A stretch of 36,105 bases of DNA, from positions 1 through 36,105 of the forward strand of contig CAJTUQ010000007.1 of assembly GCA_910579335.1 (NCBI GenBank), given 5' to 3'. This DNA is from an uncultured Dorea sp. (GTDB lineage Bacteria; Bacillota; Clostridia; Lachnospirales; Lachnospiraceae). The notes beneath the pieces were generated by a model. It searched no databases, was not told the DNA's origin, and saw only the letters and a program-made list of their open reading frames with translations. Position numbers and translations under genes: made by a program. This document shows positions 15,038 to 23,590 of this stretch, piece by piece (position 1 is the stretch's first letter; each line of letters opens with the position of its first letter).

Positions 15038-16195
15038 ATGGATTATGCAAAAGAGTCGTTGAGGCTCCATGATAAGTGGAAAGGGAAAATTGAAGTAGTT
15101 GCGACCGTACCGGTAGAGACAAAGGATGATTTGTCTTTGGCATATACGCCGGGCGTGGCGCAGCCGTGCCTGGAGATACAAAAGAATGTGGAGAGAAGCT
15201 ATGATTTGACAAGGCGGCACAACATGTGCCTGGTTGTGACAGACGGCTCGGCAGTGCTCGGACTCGGCGATATCGGTCCGGAGGCGGGGATGCCTGTCAT
15301 GGAAGGAAAATGTGTGCTGTTCAAGGCATTCGGAGACGTGGATGCATTCCCGCTTTGTATTAAGAGTAAAGACGTGGATGAAATCGTAAATACGGTATAC
15401 ATGATTTCGGGTTCATTTGCGGGGGTGAACCTTGAAGATATATCGGCGCCCCGATGTTTTGAGATTGAGAGGAAATTAAAGGAGAAATGCGACATCCCGA
15501 TTTTCCATGACGACCAGCATGGGACGGCCATTATTACACTGGCGGGGCTTACGAATGCCTTGAAGGTAGTCGGGAAAAAGAAAGAGGAAATTAAAGTGGT
15601 TATGAATGGCGCGGGGGCTGCCGCAATTTCCATTGCGAAGCTGCTTTTGACTGCGGGTGTAAAGGATATTACACTCTGCGACCGCAGCGGCGCAATTTAT
15701 AAGGGACGGGAAATGGCGGAGATTACAAATCTTTTAAGGAAGTCCGGTTCGCTTGCGGACATGCTTGTCGGCGCCGATGTATTCATCGGTGTGTCTGCTC
15801 CGGGAGTAGTGACGGCGGATATGGTGAGAACGATGGCTGAGGATGCCATTGTATTTGCATGTGCCAATCCCACGCCTGAGATTTTCCCGGATGAAGCAAA
15901 GATGGGAGGCGCAAAGGTAGTAGCTACCGGGCGGAGCGATTTCCCGAACCAGGTAAATAACGTACTTGCGTTTCCGGGGATTTTCCGAGGTGCTTTTGAC
16001 GTCCGCGCAAGAGATATCAACGTGGAAATGAAGCTTGCCGCGGCAAAGGCGCTTGCAGATTTCATCCCGGAGGAAGAACTGTCGGCGGATAATATCATTC
16101 CGCCTGCGTTTGCGAAAGGCGTGGGAAAGGCGGTTGCAAAGGCGGTTGCAGAGGCTGCGGTTGAGACGGGAGCAGCGCGCATCAAAGGAAAATGA
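15038..16195 (+). CDS. Malic enzyme (malate to pyruvate, NAD(P)-linked)
   Basis: A 385-residue enzyme of the short prokaryotic type, without the phosphotransacetylase tail found in longer versions. YTPGVAQPC (near residues 30-38) and HDDQHGTAI (about 151-160) are malic enzyme signatures. NGAGAAAIS (about 190-198) is the nucleotide-binding loop. It oxidatively decarboxylates malate to pyruvate and CO2 in the cytoplasm; cofactor preference cannot be read with certainty. It stands alone behind its own promoter with an AGGAGG ribosome site. The 155 bases after it hold the rho promoter and no clear terminator. Confidence 0.95.
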   Translation: MDYAKESLRLHDKWKGKIEVVATVPVETKDDLSLAYTPGVAQPCLEIQKNVERSYDLTRRHNMCLVVTDGSAVLGLGDIGPEAGMPVMEGKCVLFKAFGDVDAFPLCIKSKDVDEIVNTVYMISGSFAGVNLEDISAPRCFEIERKLKEKCDIPIFHDDQHGTAIITLAGLTNALKVVGKKKEEIKVVMNGAGAAAISIAKLLLTAGVKDITLCDRSGAIYKGREMAEITNLLRKSGSLADMLVGADVFIGVSAPGVVTADMVRTMAEDAIVFACANPTPEIFPDEAKMGGAKVVATGRSDFPNQVNNVLAFPGIFRGAFDVRARDINVEMKLAAAKALADFIPEEELSADNIIPPAFAKGVGKAVAKAVAEAAVETGAARIKGK

Positions 16196-16234
16196 TTTAT
16201 AGTAATTTGTTTTATATTAATTCCTTAAAAAGGC

Positions 16235-16263
16235 TTTCCATAATAGAAATGTTGTAGTATAAT
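16235..16263 (+). promoter_or_regulatory. Promoter of rho
   Basis: A perfect -10 TATAAT (16258-16263) is preceded at 17 bases by TTTCCA (16235-16240, four of six matches). The leader from there to the rho start is about 85 bases. Confidence 0.5.
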
Positions 16264-16350
16264 CATACCGTTGCAATTATTTCAGGAAGGTCGGTTCAGA
16301 CCGCATATCCCATGATGGCAGGATGAATTAGGAAAGGATTATATCTATTT

Positions 16351-17691
16351 ATGATGAGAGAGAAGTATGAATCTCTGCCTCTTGCTACCTTAAAAGAATT
16401 GGCGAAGGCGAGAGGGCTGAAAGGCATTTCAGTAATTAAGAAAGCAGAGCTTATTGAGCTTATGCTGAAAGAAGATGAAAAGGACAAGAAGGAAAAACAG
16501 GAAGCCGTGAAAGAGATGTCCGCAAATACCGGAGACAAGGAAGTCCATGATATCGACAGACTGGACAGCGGAATGAAGGCGCAGGGCATTCTTGAGGTTA
16601 TGCCGGATGGGTATGGGTTTATCAGAAGTGCGAATTATCTTCCCGGAGAGAATGACGTCTATGTATCTCCGTCTCAGATTCGCAAGTTCAACCTGAAAAC
16701 GGGAGATATTCTGGAGGGTAATACAAGGATTAAGACGCAGCAGGAAAAGTTCAGCGCACTTTTGTATTTGACGAAAATCAATGAGATGGATCCGTTGAAG
16801 GCGATGCGCAGGACAAACTTTGAGGATATGACGCCTATTTTCCCGAATGAAAGGCTGAAGCTGGAGTGTGGGAAAACAAGTACCGCCATGCGGATTATGG
16901 ATTTGATGTCCCCGATTGGAAAAGGACAGAGGGGGATGATCGTATCGCCGCCAAAAGCGGGGAAGACGACGCTTTTAAAGCAGGTGGCGCTGTCTGTGCG
17001 CCAGAATAATCCGGAAGTCCACCTTTTAATCCTTTTGATTGATGAGCGGCCGGAGGAAGTGACGGATATTAAAGAAACGATAGAGGGGGAGAATGTAGAG
17101 GTTATTTATTCTACGTTTGACGAGCTTCCGGAACATCATAAGAGAGTTTCCGAGATGGTGATAGAGCGTGCAAAACGTTTAGTGGAGCATAAAAAGGATG
17201 TCATGATTATTCTTGACAGCATAACGCGGCTTGCAAGGGCTTATAATCTTACTGTCCCGCCGTCAGGACGTACGCTGTCGGGAGGTCTTGACCCGGCGGC
17301 GCTTCATATGCCGAAGAGATTCTTTGGAGCCGCAAGGAATATGCGGGGAGGCGGAAGCCTTACAATTCTCGCCAGTGCTTTAGTAAACACGGGGAGCAAG
17401 ATGGACGACGTTATCTATGAAGAATTTAAAGGAACCGGTAATATGGAGCTTGTTTTAGACCGAAGGCTCTCCGAAAAGAGAGTGTTTCCGGCAATTGATA
17501 TTGCGCCGTCCGGCACAAGGAGGGAGGATTTGCTTCTTACTGTGCAGGAGCAGGAAGCGGTGGATTCAATGCGCCGCGCACTGAACGGCCTTCGGGCGGA
17601 GGAGGCGGTTGACAATATTCTCAATATGTTCAGCCGCACGAAGAATAATGCGGAATTAATACAGTTAGTAAAAAAGACGAAATTAATCTAG
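16351..17691 (+). CDS. rho: Transcription termination factor Rho
   Basis: A 446-residue RNA-dependent ATPase that terminates untranslated transcripts as a hexameric ring. The Rho-N/SAP-like helix bundle is at about 8-40 (LATLKELAKARGLKG). A short charged linker rich in Lys and Glu follows, then the RNA-binding cold-shock fold (about 70-145, GILEVMPDGYGFIR). The ATPase domain has a Walker A PPKAGKTT with Lys206, Walker B ending at Asp289 (IILDS), and PPSGRTLSGGLDP, the Q- and R-loop region. All catalytic parts are present. AGGAAAGGA lies somewhat far (about 12 bases) from the ATG; a second ATG follows immediately. It is followed by rpmE, as in many Clostridia. Confidence 0.96.
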   Translation: MMREKYESLPLATLKELAKARGLKGISVIKKAELIELMLKEDEKDKKEKQEAVKEMSANTGDKEVHDIDRLDSGMKAQGILEVMPDGYGFIRSANYLPGENDVYVSPSQIRKFNLKTGDILEGNTRIKTQQEKFSALLYLTKINEMDPLKAMRRTNFEDMTPIFPNERLKLECGKTSTAMRIMDLMSPIGKGQRGMIVSPPKAGKTTLLKQVALSVRQNNPEVHLLILLIDERPEEVTDIKETIEGENVEVIYSTFDELPEHHKRVSEMVIERAKRLVEHKKDVMIILDSITRLARAYNLTVPPSGRTLSGGLDPAALHMPKRFFGAARNMRGGGSLTILASALVNTGSKMDDVIYEEFKGTGNMELVLDRRLSEKRVFPAIDIAPSGTRREDLLLTVQEQEAVDSMRRALNGLRAEEAVDNILNMFSRTKNNAELIQLVKKTKLI

Positions 17692-17717
17692 ACAAGATGG
17701 AGCTTTTGTGATACAAT
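17689..17717 (+). promoter_or_regulatory. Promoter of rpmE
   Basis: TAGACA (17689-17694, overlapping the rho stop codon) and TACAAT (17712-17717) are 17 bases apart, each five of six to consensus, and TGA precedes the -10 as an extended -10 element. It would give rpmE strong expression independent of rho. Confidence 0.55.
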
Positions 17718-17786
17718 ATGAAAGCTGTTTAGAAAAAGAAATATTATTGCGTTATGCGTAAAACAAATAAAGAAGAGGTGAAAATC

Positions 17787-17990
17787 ATGAAAGAAGGAAT
17801 ACATCCAGCATATCATCAGGCAACGGTAACTTGTAACTGCGGTAATACATTTGTGACCGGTTCTACCAGCGAGGACATCCACGTAGAAATCTGTTCCAAG
17901 TGCCATCCGTTCTATACGGGACAGCAGAAAGCAGCTCAGGCCCGCGGCCGTGTTGATAAGTTCAATAAGAAATACGGAATGGGGAAATAA
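17787..17990 (+). CDS. rpmE: 50S ribosomal protein L31, zinc-binding type
   Basis: A 67-residue ribosomal protein. Cys16, Cys18, Cys36 and Cys39 form the zinc site that marks the C+ form of L31; the zinc-free paralogue used during zinc starvation lacks these. MKEGIHPAYHQATVTC is the normal beginning. The frame is open from 17754, but GAGGTG just before the ATG at 17787 and family length decide the start. It has its own promoter and is followed by a strong intrinsic terminator. Confidence 0.97.
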   Translation: MKEGIHPAYHQATVTCNCGNTFVTGSTSEDIHVEICSKCHPFYTGQQKAAQARGRVDKFNKKYGMGK

Positions 17991-18003
17991 GCTTACAAGT
18001 ATC

Positions 18004-18038
18004 GGGTTGAGGTTTTTAAAATCTCAACCCTTTTTGTT
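18004..18038 (+). terminator. Rho-independent terminator after rpmE
   Basis: GGGTTGAG (18004-18011) pairs with CTCAACCC (18023-18030). The stem extends inward through a G-T and three T-A pairs to a three-base loop, and TTTTTGTT follows directly. The next gene's AAAGGAG begins at about 18039, so yqhQ-prmC-prfA must be reached by readthrough or from a promoter I do not see. Confidence 0.88.
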
Positions 18039-18050
18039 AAAGGAGTATTT

Positions 18051-18980
18051 ATGAAATCATCAAATATCGGTGGACAGGCGGTTCTTGAAGGGATTATGAT
18101 GAAGCACAAAGATGAGTATGCGGTTGCCGTAAGGAAGCCGGACGGGGAAATCTTTGTAAAGAAGGACGTATATCCTGGCGTCGTCGGGTGGAAATTTCTT
18201 ACAAAGATACCTTTTATCAGGGGAGTGTTTAATTTTATCGATTCAATGGTACTTGGGATTCAGACATTGACTTATTCGGCGGAATTTTATGAAGAAGAGG
18301 GGGAGGCGGACAAGGAGCCGGGAAAAGAACGGAATAAAAATACAGAAAAACTGGTTATGGCGGGAACGGTACTGTTTTCCGTGGCTGCGGCAGTCGGGAT
18401 TTTTATGGTGCTGCCGTATTTTCTGTCTTCCCTGCTTCGGCCGTTTGTTTCTTCCTATCTATGGCGCACGATGATTGAGGGCTTTATGCGGATTGGCATT
18501 TTTATTATCTATGTGCTGTTAATTTCCAGAATGGAGGATATTCAGCGGACCTTCATGTATCACGGAGCCGAGCATAAATGCATTAACTGTATTGAACACG
18601 GGCTTCCGCTTACGGTTGAAAATGTGCGGGTAAGCTCCAGACAGCACAAGCGGTGCGGCACCAGCTTTTTATTTTTTGTACTGGCTATCGGGATTATTCT
18701 CCTGTTGTTTATACAGGTGGAGTCTCCGCTTTTGAGGGTTGCAGTCCGGATTGCACTTTTGCCTGTTATTGCAGGAATCTCTTACGAGGTATTAAAGCTT
18801 GCCGGAAGGAGCGAGAATCCGGTAGTGAATCTTCTCAGCAAGCCGGGGCTGGCAGTACAGAAACTGACCACAAAGGAACCGGACGACAGTATGATAGAGG
18901 TAGCTATTCAGGCAGTGGAGGCGGTGTTTGACTGGAGAGCATATGAATCGGAAAATTTTATCGATACAAGAGGTTTATAG
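18051..18980 (+). CDS. YqhQ-like DUF1385 membrane protein
   Basis: A 309-residue protein with the family opening NIGGQAVLEGIMMK, the conserved YHGAEHKCINCIEHG (about residues 169-183) and SSRQHKRCGTSF segments, and four to five membrane helices (about 105-130, 140-165, 205-225, 230-250). The conserved His, Glu and Cys residues suggest a metal site or enzymatic role, but the function is not established. It lies in the conserved Clostridia order rpmE-yqhQ-prmC-prfA and overlaps prmC by 38 bases. AAAGGAG precedes the ATG. Confidence 0.92.
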   Translation: MKSSNIGGQAVLEGIMMKHKDEYAVAVRKPDGEIFVKKDVYPGVVGWKFLTKIPFIRGVFNFIDSMVLGIQTLTYSAEFYEEEGEADKEPGKERNKNTEKLVMAGTVLFSVAAAVGIFMVLPYFLSSLLRPFVSSYLWRTMIEGFMRIGIFIIYVLLISRMEDIQRTFMYHGAEHKCINCIEHGLPLTVENVRVSSRQHKRCGTSFLFFVLAIGIILLLFIQVESPLLRVAVRIALLPVIAGISYEVLKLAGRSENPVVNLLSKPGLAVQKLTTKEPDDSMIEVAIQAVEAVFDWRAYESENFIDTRGL

Positions 18981-19806
18981 AGAGGGGAAAGAACGCCTTG
19001 AGAGGGCGGGCATTGCAGATGCCGGAATTGATGCGTGGTACCTGCTTGAGTATGTAACGGGGATTGACAGGGCTTCCTATTATGGGAATCCCGGCAGAGA
19101 ACTCAGCGGGGAAGAGAAGAAGCAGTATTTCTTCTATATAGGAGAGCGGCAAAAAAGGATTCCGCTTCAGCATCTTACAAAAGAGCAGGCATTTATGGGA
19201 CTGACTTTTTCCGTCAGCAGGCATGTGCTGATTCCCAGGCAGGATACGGAGCTTTTGGTAGAAACGGCATTAAAACAGCTAAAACCGGATATGCGGATTT
19301 TAGATATGTGTACGGGCTCCGGCTGCATATTGCTCAGCTTGTTAAAGCTATGCGGGCAGGAGAAAATCACGGGCATAGGGGCGGATATTTCCTGTGAAGC
19401 GCTGCATACGGCGAAGGAGAATGCTTCGAGACTTCAAGTGACCGCCGGATTTGTGCAGGGGGATTTGTTTGAAAATATAGCGTCCGAAGATATGTTTGAC
19501 ATGATTGTCTCGAATCCGCCCTATATTCCAAGTCAGGCAATCGGCGGACTTCAGGATGAAGTGAGACTTTATGACCCGCATATCGCTCTTGACGGCGGGG
19601 AGGACGGGCTGCTTTTTTACAGAAGGATTGTAAAAGAAAGTATTCCGCATTTGAAAAAAGGCGGCCGTCTGTTGTTTGAAATCGGATGTGAGCAGGCGGA
19701 GACAGTAAGTAATCTGATGGAATCGGCAGGCTTTAAAGACGTGGGGGTGAAAAAGGATCTTGCGGGTCTTGACCGTGTAGTTATGGGAATGTACAATGGA
19801 GAATAG
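18943..19806 (+). CDS. prmC: Release factor glutamine methyltransferase PrmC
   Basis: A 287-residue SAM-dependent enzyme that methylates the Gln of the GGQ motif in release factors; its substrate RF1 is encoded next, 18 bases downstream. The N-terminal helical domain (1 to about 95) recognises the release factor. The Rossmann domain has MCTGSGCILLSLL (motif I, near 126) and the catalytic NPPY at Asn191. A TTG start at 18928 is possible, but ATG 18943 with GGAGAG ahead fits the family better. The start lies inside the yqhQ gene, so translation is probably coupled. Confidence 0.95.
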   Translation: MNRKILSIQEVYREGKERLERAGIADAGIDAWYLLEYVTGIDRASYYGNPGRELSGEEKKQYFFYIGERQKRIPLQHLTKEQAFMGLTFSVSRHVLIPRQDTELLVETALKQLKPDMRILDMCTGSGCILLSLLKLCGQEKITGIGADISCEALHTAKENASRLQVTAGFVQGDLFENIASEDMFDMIVSNPPYIPSQAIGGLQDEVRLYDPHIALDGGEDGLLFYRRIVKESIPHLKKGGRLLFEIGCEQAETVSNLMESAGFKDVGVKKDLAGLDRVVMGMYNGE

Positions 19807-19824
19807 TTGTTAGGAGGAAGAAAG

Positions 19825-20895
19825 ATGTTTGACAGGTTAGAAGATTTACTCATCCGCTTGGAGGAGATATTGAGCGAACTGCAGGAGCCGGATGTGGCAA
19901 GCGACCAGAATCGGTTCCGGAAACTGATGAAGGAGCAGAACGAACTGACTCCTATTGTGGAAGCATATAAAGAATATAAGGCATGCAGGCAGACGATAGA
20001 GGACAGTCTGCAGATGCTTGAGGAAGAAAGCGACGAGGAGATGCGCGAGCTTGCCAAAGAGGAGCTTAATGACGCGAAGGCAAGGGTAGAGGAATTGGAG
20101 CATGAGCTTAAAGTGCTGCTGCTGCCGAAAGACCCGAATGACGATAAGAATGTCATGGTCGAGATACGCGCCGGTGCGGGCGGCGACGAGGCGGCTTTGT
20201 TTGCTGCGGAGATTTATCGTATGTATATTCATTATGCAGAGAGCAGGCGCTGGAAGGTTGAGCTTGTTGAGTGCGAGGAAATCGGCATCGGCGGCATGAA
20301 GAATGTGACTTTTATGATTAACGGGAGCGGGGCATATTCCGTAATGAAATATGAGTCCGGCGTACACCGCGTGCAGCGTGTGCCTGAGACGGAATCCGGG
20401 GGCCGTATCCATACGTCTACCATCACGGTGGCGGTCATGCCGGAGGCCGAGGAGGTGGACGTCCATATCGATGAAAAGGATATCCGTATTGATGTTATGC
20501 GCGCATCGGGAAACGGAGGACAGTGTGTCAATACGACCGACTCCGCCGTGCGTCTGACCCATTACCCGACAGGAATCGTGATATACAGCCAGACAGAGAA
20601 ATCACAGCTCCAGAATAAGGATAAGGCGTTTGCCCTTCTGCGCGCAAAGCTCTATGATATCGAGTGTCAGAAGAGACACGATGCGGAAGCGGAAGCAAGA
20701 AAGAGCCAGATTGGTACGGGGGATCGCTCGGAAAAAATCCGCACCTACAATTTCCCGCAGGGACGTGTGACAGACCATCGGATTGGACTGACTTTATATA
20801 AGCTGGATAAAATTATGAACGGAGACATACAGGAGATTATAGATGCCTGCATTGCGGCTGACCAGGCGGCGAAGCTGGCAAATATGAATGAATAA
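19825..20895 (+). CDS. prfA: Peptide chain release factor 1
   Basis: A 356-residue cytoplasmic protein that reads UAG and UAA stop codons. Residues Pro187-Glu188-Thr189 are the PxT tripeptide that marks RF1 (RF2 has SPF). Gly231-Gly232-Gln233 (SGNGGQ) is the peptidyl-tRNA hydrolysis motif and the target of PrmC. The N-terminal coiled coil (about 1-100) and C-terminal helices are intact, with normal length. The frame opens at a TTG at 19807, but AGGAGG before the ATG at 19825 gives MFDRLEDLLIRLEEI, the usual beginning. Confidence 0.97.
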   Translation: MFDRLEDLLIRLEEILSELQEPDVASDQNRFRKLMKEQNELTPIVEAYKEYKACRQTIEDSLQMLEEESDEEMRELAKEELNDAKARVEELEHELKVLLLPKDPNDDKNVMVEIRAGAGGDEAALFAAEIYRMYIHYAESRRWKVELVECEEIGIGGMKNVTFMINGSGAYSVMKYESGVHRVQRVPETESGGRIHTSTITVAVMPEAEEVDVHIDEKDIRIDVMRASGNGGQCVNTTDSAVRLTHYPTGIVIYSQTEKSQLQNKDKAFALLRAKLYDIECQKRHDAEAEARKSQIGTGDRSEKIRTYNFPQGRVTDHRIGLTLYKLDKIMNGDIQEIIDACIAADQAAKLANMNE

Positions 20896-22627
20896 AATGA
20901 GACGGAAGCTGAAAAAATTATTTGCGTATTATCATCCCTATAAACGGCTGCTTTACAGCGATTTGTTTTTTGCCATTCTTGGAGCAGCGGTGACACTGGC
21001 AATACCGCTTATTATCAGGTATATTACAAATGATGTGGTCTATTTCGGCTCCGGTGAGGCGAAGCGGGCGGTGGCCGTTTTGGGGCTTGTGCTTTTGGCG
21101 CTTATAATTATAGAAGTTTTCTGTAATTTTTATATTGCATACTATGGACATATTATGGGTGCGAAGATGGAAGCGGATATGCGCAGGGATATCTTTGGAC
21201 ACTACCAAAAGCTGACGTTTGCGTTTTATGATAATCAGAAGGTAGGGCACCTTCTTTCCAGAATCACAAGTGATTTGTTTGACATCAGCGAGCTTCTTCA
21301 CCACGGTCCGGAGGATTTGGTGATTTCCGTCATTAAAATTGCCGGCTCTTTTGTAATTTTGATGACGGTAAATATAAAGCTGGCGCTTATTATGTTTGCA
21401 TTTCTTCCAATCATGGTAATATTTGCTTTCTATTATAATGGAAAGATGAAGGTTGCGTTTGTACATAATAGAGAGAAGATTGCAGATATTAACAGCCAGA
21501 TAGAGGACAGTCTGGCAGGAATCCGTGTCGTAAAATCTTTTGCCAACGAAAAAGAAGAGATGAAAAAGTTCAAGGCAGGGAATGATAACTTTGTAAATGC
21601 AAAAAAGGTCAGCTATAAGTATATGGGCATCTACAATTCCGGGCTGGGCGCAATGACTACATTGGTGACGGTGGCGGTCATTGTATCAGGCGTAGGGATG
21701 ATGCTTTCCGGAAGTGTAAAGCTTACGGATCTGCTTACCTTCCTTCTTTATATTAATAACTTTACGGATCCGGTTAAAAAGCTTGTATCATTTACAGAAC
21801 AATTTCAGAACGGGTATTCCGGTTTTGAGAGATTTCTTGAGATTCTGGCGATTGCGCCGGATATTGCGGACAAACCGGATGCGGTCAGGCTTGAACATGT
21901 GGAGGGCGACATTGAATTTCGGAATGTATCCTTCCATTACGAGGATACAACGGAGAAGGTGCTGGATTCCATTAATTTAAAAGTAAGGGCCGGAGAATAT
22001 ATTGCTCTTGTGGGTCCGTCCGGCGCGGGAAAGACAACTTTGTGCAGCCTGATACCCAGATTTTACGAGGTCACGGAAGGTTCTGTATGTATAGACGGGA
22101 CGGACGTCAGGAATATCAGATTAGAAAGCTTGAGAAACCATGTGGGAATCGTGCAGCAGGATGTATATTTATTTGCAGGTACGATTATGGACAATATCCG
22201 TTACGGGAAACCGGACGCTTCGGACAGAGAGGTCGTACAGGCGGCGAAGCGCGCCAATGCGCATGAATTTATTATGGGCTTTCCGGATGGCTATGATACG
22301 GATATCGGACAGCGGGGCGTTAAGTTATCCGGAGGACAAAAGCAGAGACTTTCCATTGCCAGAGTATTTCTTAAAAATCCGCCGATTCTGATTTTTGACG
22401 AGGCTACTTCGGCGCTTGACAATGAAAGTGAGCAGGTAGTTCAGAAATCTTTAGAAGGTCTCGCTAAAAACCGCACGACTTTCGTCATTGCACACCGTCT
22501 TACAACGATACAAAATGCAGGGAAGATTCTTGTGCTGACGGAGGATGGAATTGCGGAGCAGGGGACGCATGAGGAACTTTTGGATAAAAAAGGTATATAT
22601 GAGTCGCTGTACCATATGCACTTTTGA
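20888..22627 (+). CDS. ABC exporter half-transporter (fused membrane and ATPase domains)
   Basis: A 579-residue protein. Six membrane helices in about residues 15-310 are followed by an ATPase domain with Walker A GPSGAGKTT from Gly376, a Q-loop in QQDVYLFAGT, signature LSGGQ from Leu480, Walker B IFDEATSALD (Asp504, Glu505) and the switch His in IAHRL. All ATPase residues are present, so it is likely an active homodimeric exporter of the MsbA/multidrug type; the substrate (lipid, peptide or drug) is unknown. Its ATG overlaps the last eight bases of prfA and no ribosome site is evident, so translation may be coupled to prfA. No partner half-transporter is adjacent. Confidence 0.93.
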   Translation: MNKMRRKLKKLFAYYHPYKRLLYSDLFFAILGAAVTLAIPLIIRYITNDVVYFGSGEAKRAVAVLGLVLLALIIIEVFCNFYIAYYGHIMGAKMEADMRRDIFGHYQKLTFAFYDNQKVGHLLSRITSDLFDISELLHHGPEDLVISVIKIAGSFVILMTVNIKLALIMFAFLPIMVIFAFYYNGKMKVAFVHNREKIADINSQIEDSLAGIRVVKSFANEKEEMKKFKAGNDNFVNAKKVSYKYMGIYNSGLGAMTTLVTVAVIVSGVGMMLSGSVKLTDLLTFLLYINNFTDPVKKLVSFTEQFQNGYSGFERFLEILAIAPDIADKPDAVRLEHVEGDIEFRNVSFHYEDTTEKVLDSINLKVRAGEYIALVGPSGAGKTTLCSLIPRFYEVTEGSVCIDGTDVRNIRLESLRNHVGIVQQDVYLFAGTIMDNIRYGKPDASDREVVQAAKRANAHEFIMGFPDGYDTDIGQRGVKLSGGQKQRLSIARVFLKNPPILIFDEATSALDNESEQVVQKSLEGLAKNRTTFVIAHRLTTIQNAGKILVLTEDGIAEQGTHEELLDKKGIYESLYHMHF

Positions 22628-22669
22628 AAAATAGTAAAAGGACTGACAGAATAGGATAGAAGCGAAATT

Positions 22670-23578
22670 ATGGAAGATATACGATTTAAAAGGGCAGAAT
22701 TGGAAGATAAGGAGATTATATCAGAATATTTGAAGCACCATACCAGCAGGAGCTGCGAGAGGACTTTTGTAAATGTGTTTTTGTGGTCCAGGCAGTATCC
22801 GGTAAAATGGGCGGTTATCGAGGGGGCTTTGGTGTTTAAAAGCGAAGATGAGGAACATGTTTCCTATGCGTTTCCCGCAGGGGATGATGAGAGCGTAAAA
22901 AAAGCATTGAAATTTATGAAAAGTTACAGCAAAGAGCGCGGATATCCTTTTACTATGTACAATATTACTCCGGATAACTATGCGAAGCTGGAGGAGTGGT
23001 ATCCGGGCAGGTTTGAAATTGAATATGACAGAGACTATGCGGACTATGTGTACGAGACAGAGAAGCTTGCCGCATTGTCGGGGAAAAAGCTTCATGGAAA
23101 GCGCAACCATATTAATAAATTCAAGATATTGTACGAGGGCCGCTGGAGTTATGAGACAATGACGAAGGATAATCTGGAAGAATGTTTCCAGATGGCTTTG
23201 AAATGGCGCAATGAGAACGGGTGCGAAGAGGACGAGGAAAAAAATGCGGAGATGTGCGTAACCTTGAATGCCCTCCGGCTGTTTGAGGAATTAGGGCTTA
23301 TCGGAGGCGTATTGAAGGTTGACGGGAAAGTAGCCGCTTTTACGCTGGGAGAGCCGGTATGTTCGGATACCTTTGTCGTGCACATCGAAAAAGCGTTTGC
23401 GGATGTCCAGGGGGCATATCCGATGATTAACCAGCAGTTTGTGGAACATGAATGTATGGGGTACCGTTATATTAACCGCGAGGAAGACACGGGGGCAGAA
23501 GGCTTAAGAAAGGCAAAGCTTTCCTACCGTCCGGTATTTCTGGTAGAAAAAGGAAACGTGAAGGAAAAACAACAGTAA
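22670..23578 (+). CDS. DUF2156 family protein (GNAT-like acyl/aminoacyl transferase fold)
   Basis: A 302-residue protein beginning FKRAELEDKEIISEYLKHH. It matches DUF2156, whose two GNAT-like halves are related to the C-terminal domain of phosphatidylglycerol lysyltransferase. Segments such as GKRNHINKFK (about 143-152), AFTLGEP and YRYINREEDTGAEGLRKAKLSYRP (two parts around 265-288) are typical. No membrane helices are present, so it lacks the flippase part of MprF. A role in transferring amino acids or acyl groups to an envelope molecule is possible but unproven. No good ribosome site is visible. The aminotransferase gene follows after 12 bases. Confidence 0.85.
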   Translation: MEDIRFKRAELEDKEIISEYLKHHTSRSCERTFVNVFLWSRQYPVKWAVIEGALVFKSEDEEHVSYAFPAGDDESVKKALKFMKSYSKERGYPFTMYNITPDNYAKLEEWYPGRFEIEYDRDYADYVYETEKLAALSGKKLHGKRNHINKFKILYEGRWSYETMTKDNLEECFQMALKWRNENGCEEDEEKNAEMCVTLNALRLFEELGLIGGVLKVDGKVAAFTLGEPVCSDTFVVHIEKAFADVQGAYPMINQQFVEHECMGYRYINREEDTGAEGLRKAKLSYRPVFLVEKGNVKEKQQ

Positions 23579-23590
23579 AGGAGAACATCG

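Noticed and set aside
16196..16240. Possible terminator after malic enzyme (CCTTAAAAAGG)
   Set aside because: Only four base pairs with a three-base loop and no proper T-run.
19617..20156. Serine-rich minus-strand open frame across prmC and prfA
   Set aside because: Ser-rich translation is the complement of Glu/Lys/Leu-rich coiled coil codons in prfA; a shadow.
20918..21466. Open frame of 182 codons on the minus strand opposite the ABC exporter
   Set aside because: Antisense to the membrane domain of a clear gene, no family features.
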